Assembly: GCF_023159225.1 (NCBI RefSeq)
Contig: NC_063177.1
Span: 16,020,673 to 16,084,672 of the forward strand
Length of the DNA: 64,000 nt
Direction: 5' to 3'
Origin: Perognathus longimembris pacificus
Taxonomy: Eukaryota; Chordata; Mammalia; Rodentia; Heteromyidae
Notes under the pieces: model-generated
Told to the model about the DNA's origin: nothing
The model's database searches: none
The model's input: the letters and a program-made list of their open reading frames with translations, nothing else
In this document: one piece after another, positions 38,101 to 42,423 of the stretch
How the letters are laid out: each line of letters begins with the position of its first letter
How positions within the stretch are numbered: the first letter of the stretch is position 1
Translations under genes and position numbers: made by a program

Positions 38101-40984
38101 TCTTTTCTTTCTTTTTTTAATTTTTTTTTTGCCAGTCCTGGGGCATGGACTCAGGGCTTGGGCACTGTCCCTGGCTTCTTTTTGCTTGAGGCTAGCACTC
38201 TACCTCTTGAGCCACAGCGCCACTTCCTGCTTTTTCTGTTTATGTGGTGCTGAGGAATCAAACCCAGGACTTCATGCATGCTAGGCAAGCACTCTACCAC
38301 TAGGCCACATTCTCAGCCCCATACTTAATATTTTATCATTTAAAACCCTTGCTTGAGCTAGGCCTCTAGTGGCTCACACCTGTAATCCTAACCACACAGG
38401 TGGCTGAGATCTGACCATAGCGATGATCGTGGGTTCAAAGCCAGTTCTGACCTTTGGTGTGCTGGGTAGACTGTCCCTGGTAATAAATGACCTTGCATGT
38501 TGGGAAGTGAAAACTAACTGGAAGGGGAATCCAATTTTTGTGTCCCTTATCTTCCTCCTGTCATACCACCATCTTTTTTTTTTCTTCCCCAGCTTAATAA
38601 AAATCTTACTTCATGCTCCTTAATGCAAAGTATTATGTTCTCAGTATAGACTATAGGAATTGTGCCATTCATGCTGGGTAATTGAGAAATAACCATATTG
38701 CTGTCTGAATATCAATAAGAATCTGTCTCATCTTGTCTGAAACCTAATTGAACAGATACAGGCTCAGACAAGTCTTTCAGTCCTCTGTTTTCACCTCAAG
38801 AGTAGTTGCTTACACACATGCATATGCACATCCTTTTGCTTTTGGTCTTCTCTTCTTTTTTTAGTTTGTTTTCATATTCTTTTTTCTTTGTTTCATTTTG
38901 TTCTTCCTGTTGTAGTTTTGAGATAGGGCATCTTATGTAGGCCAAGGTGGCCTCAGATGTGCTGTATTTCTAGATCTATCATATCTGTCTGTTTTGGTGC
39001 CACTGGGATTTGAGTTCAGAGCCTTATTCTTGCTAAGCACCTGCTCTATCACTTGCCATGGCTATAGCTCTGAAAAAGTAAATTTGTAGTACAGAAATGG
39101 AACTTGAGTCCCTCTAGTGGGTAGGGTGTGATTCACCTTCCATCCTTGAGACAGAAGGGCAATGGCAGGATGGAGTTTCATGGCCCCAGCTCTCCCACGT
39201 AGCTCTCAGTGCTGGAGTCCCAGAGCCCAGTGGAGAGGCAGCATCAGCCAGCCCGGGGCTTGGCCTGCCCTCAGCCCAAGGTGGGGGCTGTAGCCCTACT
39301 CTTCAACCCATGTTGTCTCAGTGTCCCTGCTCACTCTTAGCATGTGAGCGCACAGGCTGCTGCAGTTCACATTGCTCAGCTGCAAACTGGGGATTTTATA
39401 CTGTGCAGGTTTTCTTTTCTTCTTTTTTTTTTTTTTTGCCAGTCCTGGGGCTTGAACTCAAGGCCTGAGCACCATCCTTGGTTTCTTTTTGCTCAAGGCT
39501 AGCACTCTACCTCTTGAGCCACAGCTCCACTTCTGGCTTTTTCTATATATGTGGTGCTGAGGGATTGAACCCAGGGCTTCATGTATACTAGGCAAACACT
39601 TTACCACTAGGCTGTATTCCCAGCCCCCCGCCCCCCCCCATTTTTTTTTTTTTTTTACTGGAAAAGAACATAGCAATCCAGGTGCTTGAGTTGCGGGCCA
39701 GGCCTGCTTCAGCACAGCAGAGACGGAAGGCTGTTCAGCCCTTAGCAGAGGTTCGTACTGCTGGTCAGAACACAACCAGGTGGGTATGATTGGAAGGAAT
39801 TTGGGCTGGGGGTTCATGCCCCACCTGTGCCATTACTGGTTACGTCATCTGAGCTATAATGGCACATAGAGCTGGTCTCTGATGGTATTTCCCTTTGTAA
39901 ACTGGGAAAATGGCAAAATTACCTTGCAGGGCTATTCTGAGTCCTGAAAATTAGCACGTGCAGAGGCTTCGTGATTGAGAGCCGAAGTTGTAGAGATTTC
40001 CTCCCTTCTTGAGCTCCTTACAGTGCATGGCATTTAATTATTTGTATAACTTCCTACTCTATTCCTTCTTTTTTCTTTCAGTCGCCACCAAGCAAACGAA
40101 GGAAGTTAGAAAAACCAAGGAAACCCATTACCTTTGTAGTGTTGGAGTCTATGATGAAAGAATTAGCCCTGAAATTGTCCTCTTTGGGCTCTGAGACAGT
40201 GGAGGGCATTGTGGTTGTGACCACCTGGATAGAGAAGATTCTCACTGACCTGAAGGTATGTGCAAGCACGCGATGAGAGTTCCTCAGCACTCTCTTTTTT
40301 AAGGAGTTTGGCAAGGAGGGACCAGAGCTTTCCTGTAAAATCCTGTTTGTCTCCACTTAGGTCCAGCACAAACGAGTTCCCTGTGGAAGTGAAGAAGTGA
40401 GCCTGTTCCTGACAGCCATAGAAAACTCGTGGATTCATTTAAGGAGAAGGAAAAGAGAGCGAGTGAGACAGCTGAGGGAGGTTCCTCGAGCCCCTGAGGA
40501 CGTCATCCAGGCCTTGGAAGAGAAAAAGGCTACCCCTAGAGAGCCAGGCAGCAGCCAAGATGTGGCCCAGGGCCCCCAGGAGGGTGACCTGTGTGGGCCT
40601 GCTCTGCCTGAAGGCGAATCTACCACTGTGGGTGGCCACTGCCTAAGCCAGGAGTCCCTGTCCCAAGAGGAAATCCCAGAAGCCATGGAGGATGAAAGGA
40701 GTGAGGAAAGGGGAGGGATGGCCGTTGTGGAAAGCTGCACAGGCTCCAGCAATGGAGCCCAGGACCAAGAGGCTTCAGAGCAGTTGGGCAGTGCCTTGGT
40801 TGAGAAGGCGAAGCACCTCCAAGGAGCAGCTGGACCGTACCTGTTCAAGTGCTTGATCAAAGTTAAGAAGGAAGTGGATGACGCATTAGTTGAAATGCAT
40901 TGGGTTGCGGGCCAGAACAGGGATTTGATGAACCAGCTCTGTACCTATATCCGTAACCAAATTTTCAGGCTTGTTGCCAGTTAA
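200..40984 (+). CDS. METTL16: METTL16, RNA N6-adenosine methyltransferase (nine coding exons, spliced)
   Basis: Joining 200-327, 8883-9082, 12222-12362, 14311-14426, 17866-18008, 26452-26521, 26870-26959, 40082-40255 and 40361-40984 gives 1686 nt: 561 codons plus TAA, with GT-AG at every junction and no internal stop. The protein matches METTL16 throughout. It has the N-terminal RNA-binding region, a Rossmann-type methyltransferase core with the SAM-binding GTGAS loop (residues 110-114) and E133, the catalytic NPPF motif at residues 184-187 (the numbering known for human), a basic NLS-like PSKRRK near residue 299, and the C-terminal vertebrate-conserved regions. From family knowledge, the nuclear enzyme methylates A43 of U6 snRNA and the 3'-UTR hairpins of MAT2A mRNA, which couples splicing to SAM level. 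Length matches the human protein (562). Exon 1, non-coding in other mammals, and the promoter lie outside the window. The gene looks intact. Confidence 0.97.
504..753 (-). repeat. IDL-Geo SINE with (TTTA)n tail
   Basis: An almost intact dimeric SINE lies in reverse orientation. The 10-bp target duplication TAATATTCAC is at 494-503 and 754-763. Its A-tail has become a pure ATTT microsatellite at 504-560. Confidence 0.9.
924..1159 (+). repeat. IDL-Geo SINE with an internal (CA)n
   Basis: The left ID-like monomer is 924-996 and the right Geo monomer about 1049-1146, followed by an A-tail. Target duplications at 909-923 and 1162-1176 match at 14 of 15 bases. A CA microsatellite sits exactly in the linker between the monomers. 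Confidence 0.9.
997..1048. repeat. (CA)n microsatellite
   Basis: About 26 uninterrupted CA units, derived from the A-rich linker of the surrounding SINE. Confidence 0.97.
1180..2850. other. METTL16 intron, mostly unrecognised sequence
   Basis: I see no gene here. An old ID-like remnant in reverse orientation lies at about 2451-2520 ('gggatcgaactcagggc' box) and a Geo-only fragment at about 2855-2898. The rest is AT-rich intron without recognisable structure. Confidence 0.5.
2948..3159 (+). repeat. IDL-Geo SINE (young copy)
   Basis: A full dimer with an A-tail of about 18 bases. The target duplication GATAAAATTTC is at 2937-2947 and 3160-3170. Confidence 0.92.
3241..3463 (-). repeat. B1-Geo composite SINE
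   Basis: Reading the reverse strand gives a 7SL/B1-like 5' half (ending in the 'ctcctgag...gctaggattacagg' mirror) joined to a Geo-like 3' half. A shorter fragment of the same family follows at 3505-3556. Confidence 0.8.
3735..3957 (+). repeat. B1-Geo composite SINE
   Basis: Sense copy: 'gccggtggctcacgcc' start, B-box-like GTTCAAAGCCAGCC, then the Geo half from about 3849. Confidence 0.82.
4455..4657 (-). repeat. IDL-Geo SINE, first of two at one target
   Basis: Complete reverse copy. It is flanked by GTTACAGAGTTTCT (4441-4454) and GTTATAGAGTTTCT (4660-4673); the right copy also serves the next insertion. Confidence 0.92.
4674..4877 (-). repeat. IDL-Geo SINE, second of two at one target
   Basis: Complete reverse copy, nearly identical to its left neighbour. 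Its right flank TTATAGAGTTTCT (4880-4892) is a third copy of the same target sequence. Confidence 0.92.
5111..5338 (-). repeat. B1-Geo composite SINE
   Basis: Reverse copy with all family boxes present, moderately diverged. Confidence 0.75.
5428..5620 (-). repeat. IDL-Geo SINE (older copy)
   Basis: Reverse copy with a small deletion in the Geo half and scattered differences from the young copies. Confidence 0.8.
6011..6051. repeat. (TG)n microsatellite
   Basis: About 20 TG units, followed by an ID-like reverse remnant at about 6060-6125. Confidence 0.95.
6237..6330 (-). repeat. B1 (7SL-derived) SINE remnant
   Basis: Reverse B1 pattern: 'agagtcttgctatataac' through 'agtgctgggctactatgccc'. 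Confidence 0.55.
6407..6613 (-). repeat. IDL-Geo SINE (young copy)
   Basis: A perfect 17-bp target duplication, CTGGTTGTCTATTCTTT, is at 6390-6406 and 6614-6630. Confidence 0.94.
6740..6963 (-). repeat. B1-Geo composite SINE
   Basis: Reverse copy. A short extra Geo end ('gtcctggggcttgaaa') follows at about 7025-7045. Confidence 0.78.
7131..7366 (-). repeat. B1-Geo composite SINE
   Basis: Reverse copy, complete from 'gccaatcctgaggtttgaac' to the mirrored B1 start. Confidence 0.78.
7705..8047. repeat. B1 SINE (+) followed by B1-Geo SINE (-)
   Basis: 7705-7850 reads as a sense B1 ('cagcacttgggaggctaag', 'gccagcctgggttttgtag'). 7880-8047 is a reverse B1-Geo, with a TC-rich stretch between them. 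Confidence 0.7.
8088..8200 (-). repeat. MIR remnant
   Basis: The segment around 'cctcattttacagttgcaggaac' matches the reverse core of the ancient mammalian MIR SINE. Confidence 0.5.
8215..8434 (-). repeat. B1-Geo composite SINE
   Basis: Reverse copy ending in 'taggattacaggcgtgag'. Confidence 0.78.
8447..8656 (-). repeat. IDL-Geo SINE
   Basis: Reverse copy with a T/A-rich tail. The flanks share GGAACAT (about 8433 and 8657). Confidence 0.85.
8883..9082 (+). CDS. METTL16: METTL16 coding exon 2 (residues 43-110)
   Basis: Acceptor CTATCCCTCAG, donor GTACAT. It encodes the stretch from [14 protein letters not shown] through RRGIDI, ending in the first base of the glycine codon that opens the SAM-binding loop. 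Confidence 0.96.
9319..9582 (-). repeat. (TG)n microsatellite plus B1-Geo SINE
   Basis: TG/CG repeats at 9319-9357 border a reverse B1-Geo at 9358-9582. The microsatellite sits where the A-tail of the SINE would be. Confidence 0.75.
9848..10277 (-). repeat. B1-Geo SINE interrupted by an IDL-Geo SINE
   Basis: Reverse B1-Geo split into 9848-9967 and 10175-10277. The 8-bp AGTCTCAC at 9960-9967 recurs at 10175-10182, so the inner element was inserted later. Confidence 0.85.
9968..10174 (+). repeat. IDL-Geo SINE nested in B1-Geo
   Basis: Sense dimer with a short A-tail, inserted just after the 'gataag' of the host SINE. Confidence 0.87.
10357..10470 (+). repeat. B1 SINE (diverged)
   Basis: 'ggtgtggtgcacatgcctgtaa' is followed by a B1-like body and an A-rich end. 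Confidence 0.6.
10480..11500. other. METTL16 intron, no recognised feature
   Basis: I see no repeat family, RNA gene or convincing coding signal in this stretch. Confidence 0.5.
11505..11612 (+). repeat. B1-Geo SINE, 3' half only
   Basis: Begins at 'catctccaattaactacc' and runs through the Geo half; the B1-like half is absent. Confidence 0.7.
11697..11938 (-). repeat. B1-Geo composite SINE
   Basis: Reverse, full-length copy. Confidence 0.8.
12222..12362 (+). CDS. METTL16: METTL16 coding exon 3 (residues 110-157)
   Basis: Acceptor CATTTCCCTAG. It encodes the SAM-binding loop [11 protein letters not shown] and the ATEVDD strand with E133. The donor is AAAG|GTTAGC, a less usual GT-T start. 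Confidence 0.96.
12508..12562. repeat. (GA)n(TG)n compound microsatellite
   Basis: About 18 GA units run directly into about 9 TG units, about 150 bp downstream of an exon donor. Confidence 0.95.
12592..12735 (-). repeat. B1-Geo SINE, partial
   Basis: Reverse Geo half and part of the B1 half, truncated after 'gcctgggtggctttgaac'. Confidence 0.6.
12736..12950. repeat. L1 3'-UTR remnant
   Basis: 'cagttcagttcagctaca' and the C-rich 'tacacccccccccttac' match an old L1 3'-end segment common in mammalian genomes. Orientation is uncertain. Confidence 0.4.
13060..13190 (-). repeat. 7SL-derived SINE remnant
   Basis: Reverse pattern: 'tctatgttgtccaggcagatc' ... 'ctcctgagtagctatgatta'. Confidence 0.5.
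13623..13840 (+). repeat. IDL-Geo SINE
   Basis: Sense dimer with a 20-base A-tail. The target duplication GGCTCACTC is at 13614-13622 and 13841-13849. Confidence 0.92.
14311..14426 (+). CDS. METTL16: METTL16 coding exon 4 (residues 157-195), catalytic NPPF
   Basis: Acceptor TTTTTTCCTAG, donor GTAAAA. It encodes [14 protein letters not shown] and the catalytic motif NPPF (residues 184-187), the adenine-binding motif of N6-adenine methyltransferases. Confidence 0.97.
14647..14847 (-). repeat. IDL-Geo SINE
   Basis: Reverse copy. Target duplications CTTCAGGAACAATTT (14632-14646) and CTTCAGGAGCAATTT (14848-14862) differ at one base. Confidence 0.9.
14886..15035 (-). repeat. IDL-Geo SINE, internally deleted
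   Basis: Reverse copy lacking part of the Geo half and the far end of the ID-like half. Confidence 0.75.
15530..15761 (-). repeat. B1-Geo SINE inside L1M
   Basis: Reverse copy with a local duplication ('gctggctttgcatggctggc'). Confidence 0.78.
16532..16710 (+). repeat. IDL-Geo SINE inside L1M
   Basis: Sense copy lacking part of the ID-like half, with an (AAT)n tail. The flanks repeat TGGTACTG (16524-16531 and 16711-16718). Confidence 0.82.
17011..17242 (-). repeat. B1-Geo SINE inside L1M
   Basis: Reverse full-length copy. Confidence 0.78.
17866..18008 (+). CDS. METTL16: METTL16 coding exon 5 (residues 196-243)
   Basis: Acceptor TTGTTGTTCAG, donor GTAAGT. It encodes [14 protein letters not shown] through the segment ending KKRL, the flexible loop and following helix of the methyltransferase domain. 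Confidence 0.97.
18118..18460 (+). repeat. B1-Geo SINE interrupted by a Geo-only insert
   Basis: The sense B1-Geo is split at its 'atgagact' box by a reverse Geo monomer at 18218-18322. The near-duplicated target is CCATGAGAC (18209-18217) / CCATGATAC (18323-18331). Confidence 0.82.
18548..18750 (-). repeat. Old B1-Geo-like SINE
   Basis: Reverse copy, well diverged. The mirrored B1 start 'gtatgaaccaccagtgcccg' is clear. Confidence 0.55.
18751..19271. other. METTL16 intron, no recognised feature
   Basis: I see no repeat family or coding signal. A GT/GC-rich microsatellite follows at 19272-19323. Confidence 0.5.
19436..19604 (+). repeat. IDL-Geo SINE
   Basis: Sense copy with an internal deletion in the Geo half. 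It abuts a truncated reverse Geo fragment at 19361-19435. Confidence 0.82.
19624..19931 (-). repeat. 3' LTR of the provirus
   Basis: 308 bp, TG...CA ended on the - strand. The AATAAA poly(A) signal is the complement of 19703-19708. A CCAAT box and a TATA-like TTTATAA lie upstream in U3. Confidence 0.95.
19932..19950 (-). promoter_or_regulatory. Polypurine tract of the provirus
   Basis: On the - strand this is an unbroken purine run (A5GA5G5A3) ending exactly at the 3' LTR, the position required for plus-strand priming. Confidence 0.9.
20131..20692 (-). pseudogene. Retroviral integrase fragment, broken
   Basis: 20692-20350 resembles the zinc-binding and core regions of gammaretroviral integrase. 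The CxxC pair and the W-x-V-D-F-T-E stretch with the first catalytic Asp are visible. A frameshift with stop codons lies near 20465-20475. The reading then joins, after a deletion near 20345, to an integrase C-terminal-domain-like segment (20337-20131). The second Asp and the Glu of the DD35E triad are missing, so the product would be inactive. Confidence 0.8.
20984..21157 (-). repeat. B1-Geo SINE carried inside the provirus
   Basis: Reverse B1-Geo lacking the B1 5' end (it stops after 'gctggcttcgaaccgcag') and diverged from typical copies by several small changes. Confidence 0.8.
21158..21960. other. Provirus interior of unknown origin
   Basis: I could not assign this stretch to gag, pol, env or a known repeat. 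Both strands carry frequent stops. Confidence 0.45.
22290..22458 (-). pseudogene. gag matrix remnant
   Basis: The - strand reading from about 22458 resembles the N-terminus of gammaretroviral matrix: a P-L-x-L-x-L-x-H-W helix start, then basic and tryptophan-containing helices. There is a stop early in the reading and another near 22295. A proline-rich reading follows toward 21964. It is not functional as it stands. Confidence 0.7.
22555..22850 (-). repeat. Tandem array in the proviral leader
   Basis: Six copies of a 'ttggcccacaacctcctgc' module begin near 22576, 22621, 22659, 22704, 22772 and 22817. Complete units are 45 bp and one is shortened to 38 bp. A 'gagttggagatctcccaag' spacer occurs at about 22557 and 22753, showing a higher-order duplication. 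The array lies between the primer-binding site and gag. Confidence 0.9.
23052..23069 (-). promoter_or_regulatory. Primer-binding site for tRNA-Pro
   Basis: The - strand reads TGGGGGCTCGTCCGGGAT two bases after the 5' LTR, the 18-nt complement of the 3' end of tRNA-Pro used by murine-leukaemia-type retroviruses. Confidence 0.95.
23072..23379 (-). repeat. 5' LTR of the provirus
   Basis: On the - strand, U3 contains a CCAAT box (complement of 23311-23315) and a TATA-like TTTATAA (complement of 23241-23247). R contains AATAAA (complement of 23151-23156). By eye I find no difference from the 3' LTR. Confidence 0.95.
23380..23860 (-). repeat. L1M remnant interrupted by provirus and SINE
   Basis: 'cttagcatagttttcaagct' and 'cattcatccgctggtggaca' match the L1M 3' region. 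The sequence left of the provirus (19605-19623, 'aatcatgcagcgactgact') is its continuation. Confidence 0.65.
23457..23651 (+). repeat. IDL-Geo SINE inside L1M
   Basis: A perfect 14-bp target duplication, AAAGATACAATACA, is at 23443-23456 and 23652-23665. Confidence 0.93.
23925..24010 (+). repeat. B1 SINE fragment
   Basis: 'aggtcaggcacactgataca' is followed by 'gagccagcctaggctactta'. Confidence 0.5.
24021..24470 (+). repeat. B1-Geo SINE interrupted by an IDL-Geo SINE
   Basis: The sense host is split into 24021-24131 and about 24342-24470. The inner reverse IDL-Geo occupies 24132-24341. TGAGACT is duplicated at 24125-24131 and 24342-24348. Confidence 0.87.
24608..24806 (+). repeat. B1-Geo composite SINE
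   Basis: Sense copy with an (AAC)n tail and the middle box shortened. Confidence 0.8.
24936..25138 (+). repeat. IDL-Geo SINE
   Basis: Sense dimer with a short A-tail. Confidence 0.87.
25150..26440. other. METTL16 intron, no recognised feature
   Basis: Apart from weak ID-like residue at about 25215-25290, I see nothing identifiable. Confidence 0.5.
26452..26521 (+). CDS. METTL16: METTL16 coding exon 6 (residues 243-266)
   Basis: A T-rich tract ending TTTTCCTAG leads in; the donor is GTAAGG. It encodes the WYSCMLGKK segment and the following helix, ending IQG. Confidence 0.96.
26870..26959 (+). CDS. METTL16: METTL16 coding exon 7 (residues 267-296)
   Basis: Acceptor TTTGGTTTCAG, donor GTAAGT. 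It encodes [20 protein letters not shown] and ends the methyltransferase domain at DDVTVP. Confidence 0.97.
26960..27390. other. Start of the 13.1-kb METTL16 intron
   Basis: Mostly unassigned. A weak reverse ID-like remnant lies at about 27245-27315. Confidence 0.45.
27391..27618 (+). repeat. B1-Geo composite SINE
   Basis: Sense full-length copy; both halves are clear. Confidence 0.82.
27645..28847 (-). mobile_element. 5'-truncated L1 with perfect target duplication
   Basis: ATGTTGAACAGTTT is repeated exactly at 27645-27658 and 28834-28847. The insert begins with a T-run (the A-tail on the - strand), holds an L1 3' UTR with a (CA)n at 27931-27956, and contains an ORF2 C-terminal reading at 28752-28429 with the cysteine-rich CWWECK-type motif of L1 ORF2. 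A frameshift or stop ends that reading. The element is dead. Confidence 0.92.
28850..29565. other. METTL16 intron, no recognised feature
   Basis: No repeat family or coding signal recognised. Confidence 0.45.
29571..29745 (+). repeat. B1 SINE with internal duplication
   Basis: 'gccaggcatggttgttcatg' ... 'gtaatcctagcacttaagga'. Three GCTAG repeats inside suggest slippage. Confidence 0.65.
30046..30476 (-). repeat. B1-Geo SINE interrupted by an IDL-Geo SINE
   Basis: The reverse host is split at its 'aagagtctc' box (here AAGAATCTC, 30178-30186 and 30379-30387) by a sense IDL-Geo. Confidence 0.87.
30187..30378 (+). repeat. IDL-Geo SINE nested in B1-Geo
   Basis: Sense copy close to the young consensus, with a 12-bp deletion before the final 'ccccaggactggc'. 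Confidence 0.9.
30480..31720. other. METTL16 intron, no recognised feature
   Basis: A C-run lies at about 30640-30650. Otherwise nothing identified. Confidence 0.45.
31731..31872 (+). repeat. B1-Geo 5' part hit by a Geo fragment
   Basis: The sense B1-like half breaks off at 'ggaagact' (31826). A long T-run and a truncated reverse Geo end follow. Confidence 0.7.
31930..32160 (+). repeat. ID-like monomer and B1-Geo fragment
   Basis: An ID-type monomer lies at about 31937-32015 ('gaggccttgggtttgattgc') and a B1-like 5' fragment at about 32080-32160. Confidence 0.55.
32430..32600 (-). repeat. MIR remnant
   Basis: 'ccactttatggatgagaaca' plus flanks match the reverse MIR core. Confidence 0.5.
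32950..33055. repeat. Pyrimidine-rich (CCTT)n-like tract
   Basis: Roughly 100 bases of almost pure C and T in imperfect CCTT/CTTC units, directly upstream (left) of a reverse B1 (about 33060-33185). Confidence 0.85.
33060..33185 (-). repeat. B1 SINE
   Basis: Reverse pattern 'atgtatagccaggctggcct' ... 'aagtgttgggattacagacg'. The CT tract at its left takes the place of the A-tail. Confidence 0.65.
33420..33490 (+). repeat. MIR remnant
   Basis: 'cttcatctgtaagatgaaga' matches the MIR core. Confidence 0.5.
33580..33817 (+). repeat. ID-like monomer, B1-Geo SINE and (CA)n
   Basis: An ID monomer lies at about 33587-33650, a deleted sense B1-Geo at about 33670-33776, and a CA microsatellite at 33783-33817 where the tail would be. 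Confidence 0.65.
34189..34375 (-). repeat. IDL-Geo SINE
   Basis: Reverse copy with a 9-base loss in 'ggcctgagcactgtcc'. Confidence 0.85.
34376..34480 (-). repeat. B1 SINE
   Basis: Reverse copy: 'aaggtctcactgtatagcct', 'cctcagcctcccaaatgctg'. Confidence 0.65.
34662..34872 (-). repeat. B1-Geo composite SINE
   Basis: Reverse copy whose last B1 bases are cut by the next SINE; its end ('gcgccactggtgc') reappears at about 35142. Confidence 0.8.
34873..35142 (+). repeat. IDL-Geo SINE followed by (GA)n
   Basis: The sense dimer is 34873-35072 with an A-tail. A GA/CA-rich microsatellite follows at 35085-35142. Confidence 0.85.
35269..36147 (-). repeat. Four IDL-Geo SINEs in a row
   Basis: Reverse copies lie at about 35277-35461, 35512-35704, 35738-35930 and 35954-36147, all head to tail. 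CCAATTCTTTCTTTTTAT occurs before the third (35703-35720) and after the fourth (about 36145-36162), so one duplication brackets the last two. That suggests one inserted in the tail of the other. Confidence 0.9.
36291..36501 (+). repeat. IDL-Geo SINE
   Basis: The target duplication ATTGAAGAAT is at 36281-36290 and 36502-36511. A 4-base slip ('gctagctagcc') sits inside the Geo half. Confidence 0.92.
36540..37700. other. METTL16 intron, no recognised feature
   Basis: A (GATG)(TA)n microsatellite lies at 37560-37587 and a weak reverse ID residue at about 37070-37130. The rest is unassigned. Confidence 0.45.
37726..37926 (+). repeat. IDL-Geo SINE
   Basis: Sense dimer with an A-rich tail. Confidence 0.88.
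38116..38319 (-). repeat. IDL-Geo SINE
   Basis: Reverse dimer. A short sense B1-like 5' fragment follows at about 38364-38450. Confidence 0.87.
39422..39626 (-). repeat. IDL-Geo SINE with C/T homopolymer flank
   Basis: Reverse dimer. On its far side runs a C-run and a T-run (about 39624-39656). Confidence 0.87.
39810..39960 (+). repeat. MIR remnant
   Basis: 'ccctttgtaaactgggaaaa' and 'ttgcagggctattctgagtc' match the MIR core and 3' part. Confidence 0.55.
40082..40255 (+). CDS. METTL16: METTL16 coding exon 8 (residues 297-354)
   Basis: Acceptor TTTTTTCTTTCAG, donor GTATGT. It encodes the basic [14 protein letters not shown] stretch, likely nuclear-localising, and the start of the vertebrate-conserved RNA-binding domain, ending TDLK. 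Confidence 0.97.
40361..40984 (+). CDS. METTL16: METTL16 last coding exon (residues 355-561)
   Basis: Acceptor CTCCACTTAG. The exon encodes VQHKRVPCG, a basic [14 protein letters not shown] helix, a low-complexity acidic linker (roughly residues 390-510) and the conserved C-terminal VCR segment that ends IFRLVAS, then TAA at 40982-40984. Confidence 0.97.
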   Translation, partial: VQHKRVPCGSEEVSLFLTAIENSWIHLRRRKRERVRQLREVPRAPEDVIQALEEKKATPREPGSSQDVAQGPQEGDLCGPALPEGESTTVGGHCLSQESLSQEEIPEAMEDERSEERGGMAVVESCTGSSNGAQDQEASEQLGSALVEKAKHLQGAAGPYLFKCLIKVKKEVDDALVEMHWVAGQNRDLMNQLCTYIRNQIFRLVAS

Positions 40985-41011
40985 CTCCAAAGTTCTTGCA
41001 CAGTGTCTTTG

Positions 41012-41083
41012 GGGCTGGGAGTGTAACTCAGTGGCAGAGTGTGTGCTTAGCATGCTGGAGGCCTTAGGGTCAATCTTCAGCAC
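41012..41083 (+). repeat. ID-like SINE monomer in the 3' UTR
   Basis: 'ggggctgggagtgtaactca' through 'gtcaatcttcagcaca' is a single tRNA-Ala-derived ID monomer without a Geo half. Confidence 0.7.
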
Positions 41084-42417
41084 AGACAGGGAAAGAGAGA
41101 AAAGAGATCTGTGAAACAGCCTACTTTGGAGGAACCTGAGGGGTAGCAGAACTTTCACCCCTGGACCACTAGTTGCACTATAATATCATCTTAAAAAGCA
41201 GAAACCAGTTCAATTTTAGCCCCCTCCCCAACTTCTTAAGTCATAGGTTGATTAACATTCAGGAAGAACTGTGATTGTCAACAACAAAAAGCTATCAGTA
41301 AACTCAGAAGGGATGTCAGGCTCAGTATCACCCAGAGTGCAAGGAGGGTTGGAGCTCTCATCCTCTACGGGAGGCAGTCCAGTGGGGCTGAGGCCCAGAA
41401 GGCCTTCTCTAGAGTCACCTTCAAGACTGAAGCTGAGTAAATATGACTGGTTAGCTCTATGCAGACCCCAGAGGAGCTGGCCCCATAATAGTTTGCAGGA
41501 GAGTCAAGGAGAGAAGCATTAGTTAGGCCAGGCAGAAGGGCTCGTCTGGGGAATGCTAAGGAACGGTGCATTCCTGGCTTGATGCTGCTTGGATGTTGCC
41601 CATTTCCGATGCAGAATTAGGTAAGCGACATTCCACTATGTGACTGAGATGTCCCAGTGCTCCTTCCCCCCTCCACCCCGGTGAAAGTACCAGTTGTAGC
41701 AGTTGTATTGCTTTGTGATTTTTGTTTCAACCTGTGAAGTGGAGCTTGTTTTGTTTTTAATATAAGAACATTCAGACTTGAAAACTGTCAATCCTGTTTG
41801 GGTCTTGGGGTTAGGGAAGATATTTTCTCGGCTCTGAGTGGGTAAGTGGTTGGTGATAGAAATGAGAAAGGGAACAAGGTCTACAGCTCCATGGTTGAAT
41901 ACTCACCTAGTGTGCGTGTAAAGTCCTGGGCTCAGTCCCCAGCCCTGCATGATTCTCATGTGTATCTAGGATTGCAGGTGTGAGCCCCCACACCTGGCTT
42001 CCTCCTGCAGTTACTTCTGAAAGCTACTTGAAAATATGTGTGTTCACAACCTCTTCTGGGGAGGAGTGGAAGGAGTGGTCCCATGACAGGAAAGCGGGAT
42101 CAGTGATCCATTTAAAGTGTCCACAATTCCAGCCCTGCCATTCAACAGGATGAGGAAACCCATCAAGGGTCCACAGAGTCAAGATTCAGCACAGTGTGGG
42201 GCTCCTCCATCCAGGGCCTTGGATTCCTGCCTCTATGTTTAGCTCTGTTACACTCCCTCCCTTTGAATGCCATATTTGGGTTGTATATGGGGCCCAGACC
42301 TAGCTTTTTTTTTTAACGACATTTTAGGATCCTTGAGTTACATGGCACCCATCAGTAAGTAGTCAATAAGTGTTTACTGTTTATTGTTATTGAAGAGTAA
42401 CATGCTCAAAGATTTAG

Positions 42418-42423
42418 AATAAA
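42418..42423 (+). terminator. Candidate poly(A) signal (proximal)
   Basis: AATAAA, 1.4 kb after the METTL16 stop. Confidence 0.35.
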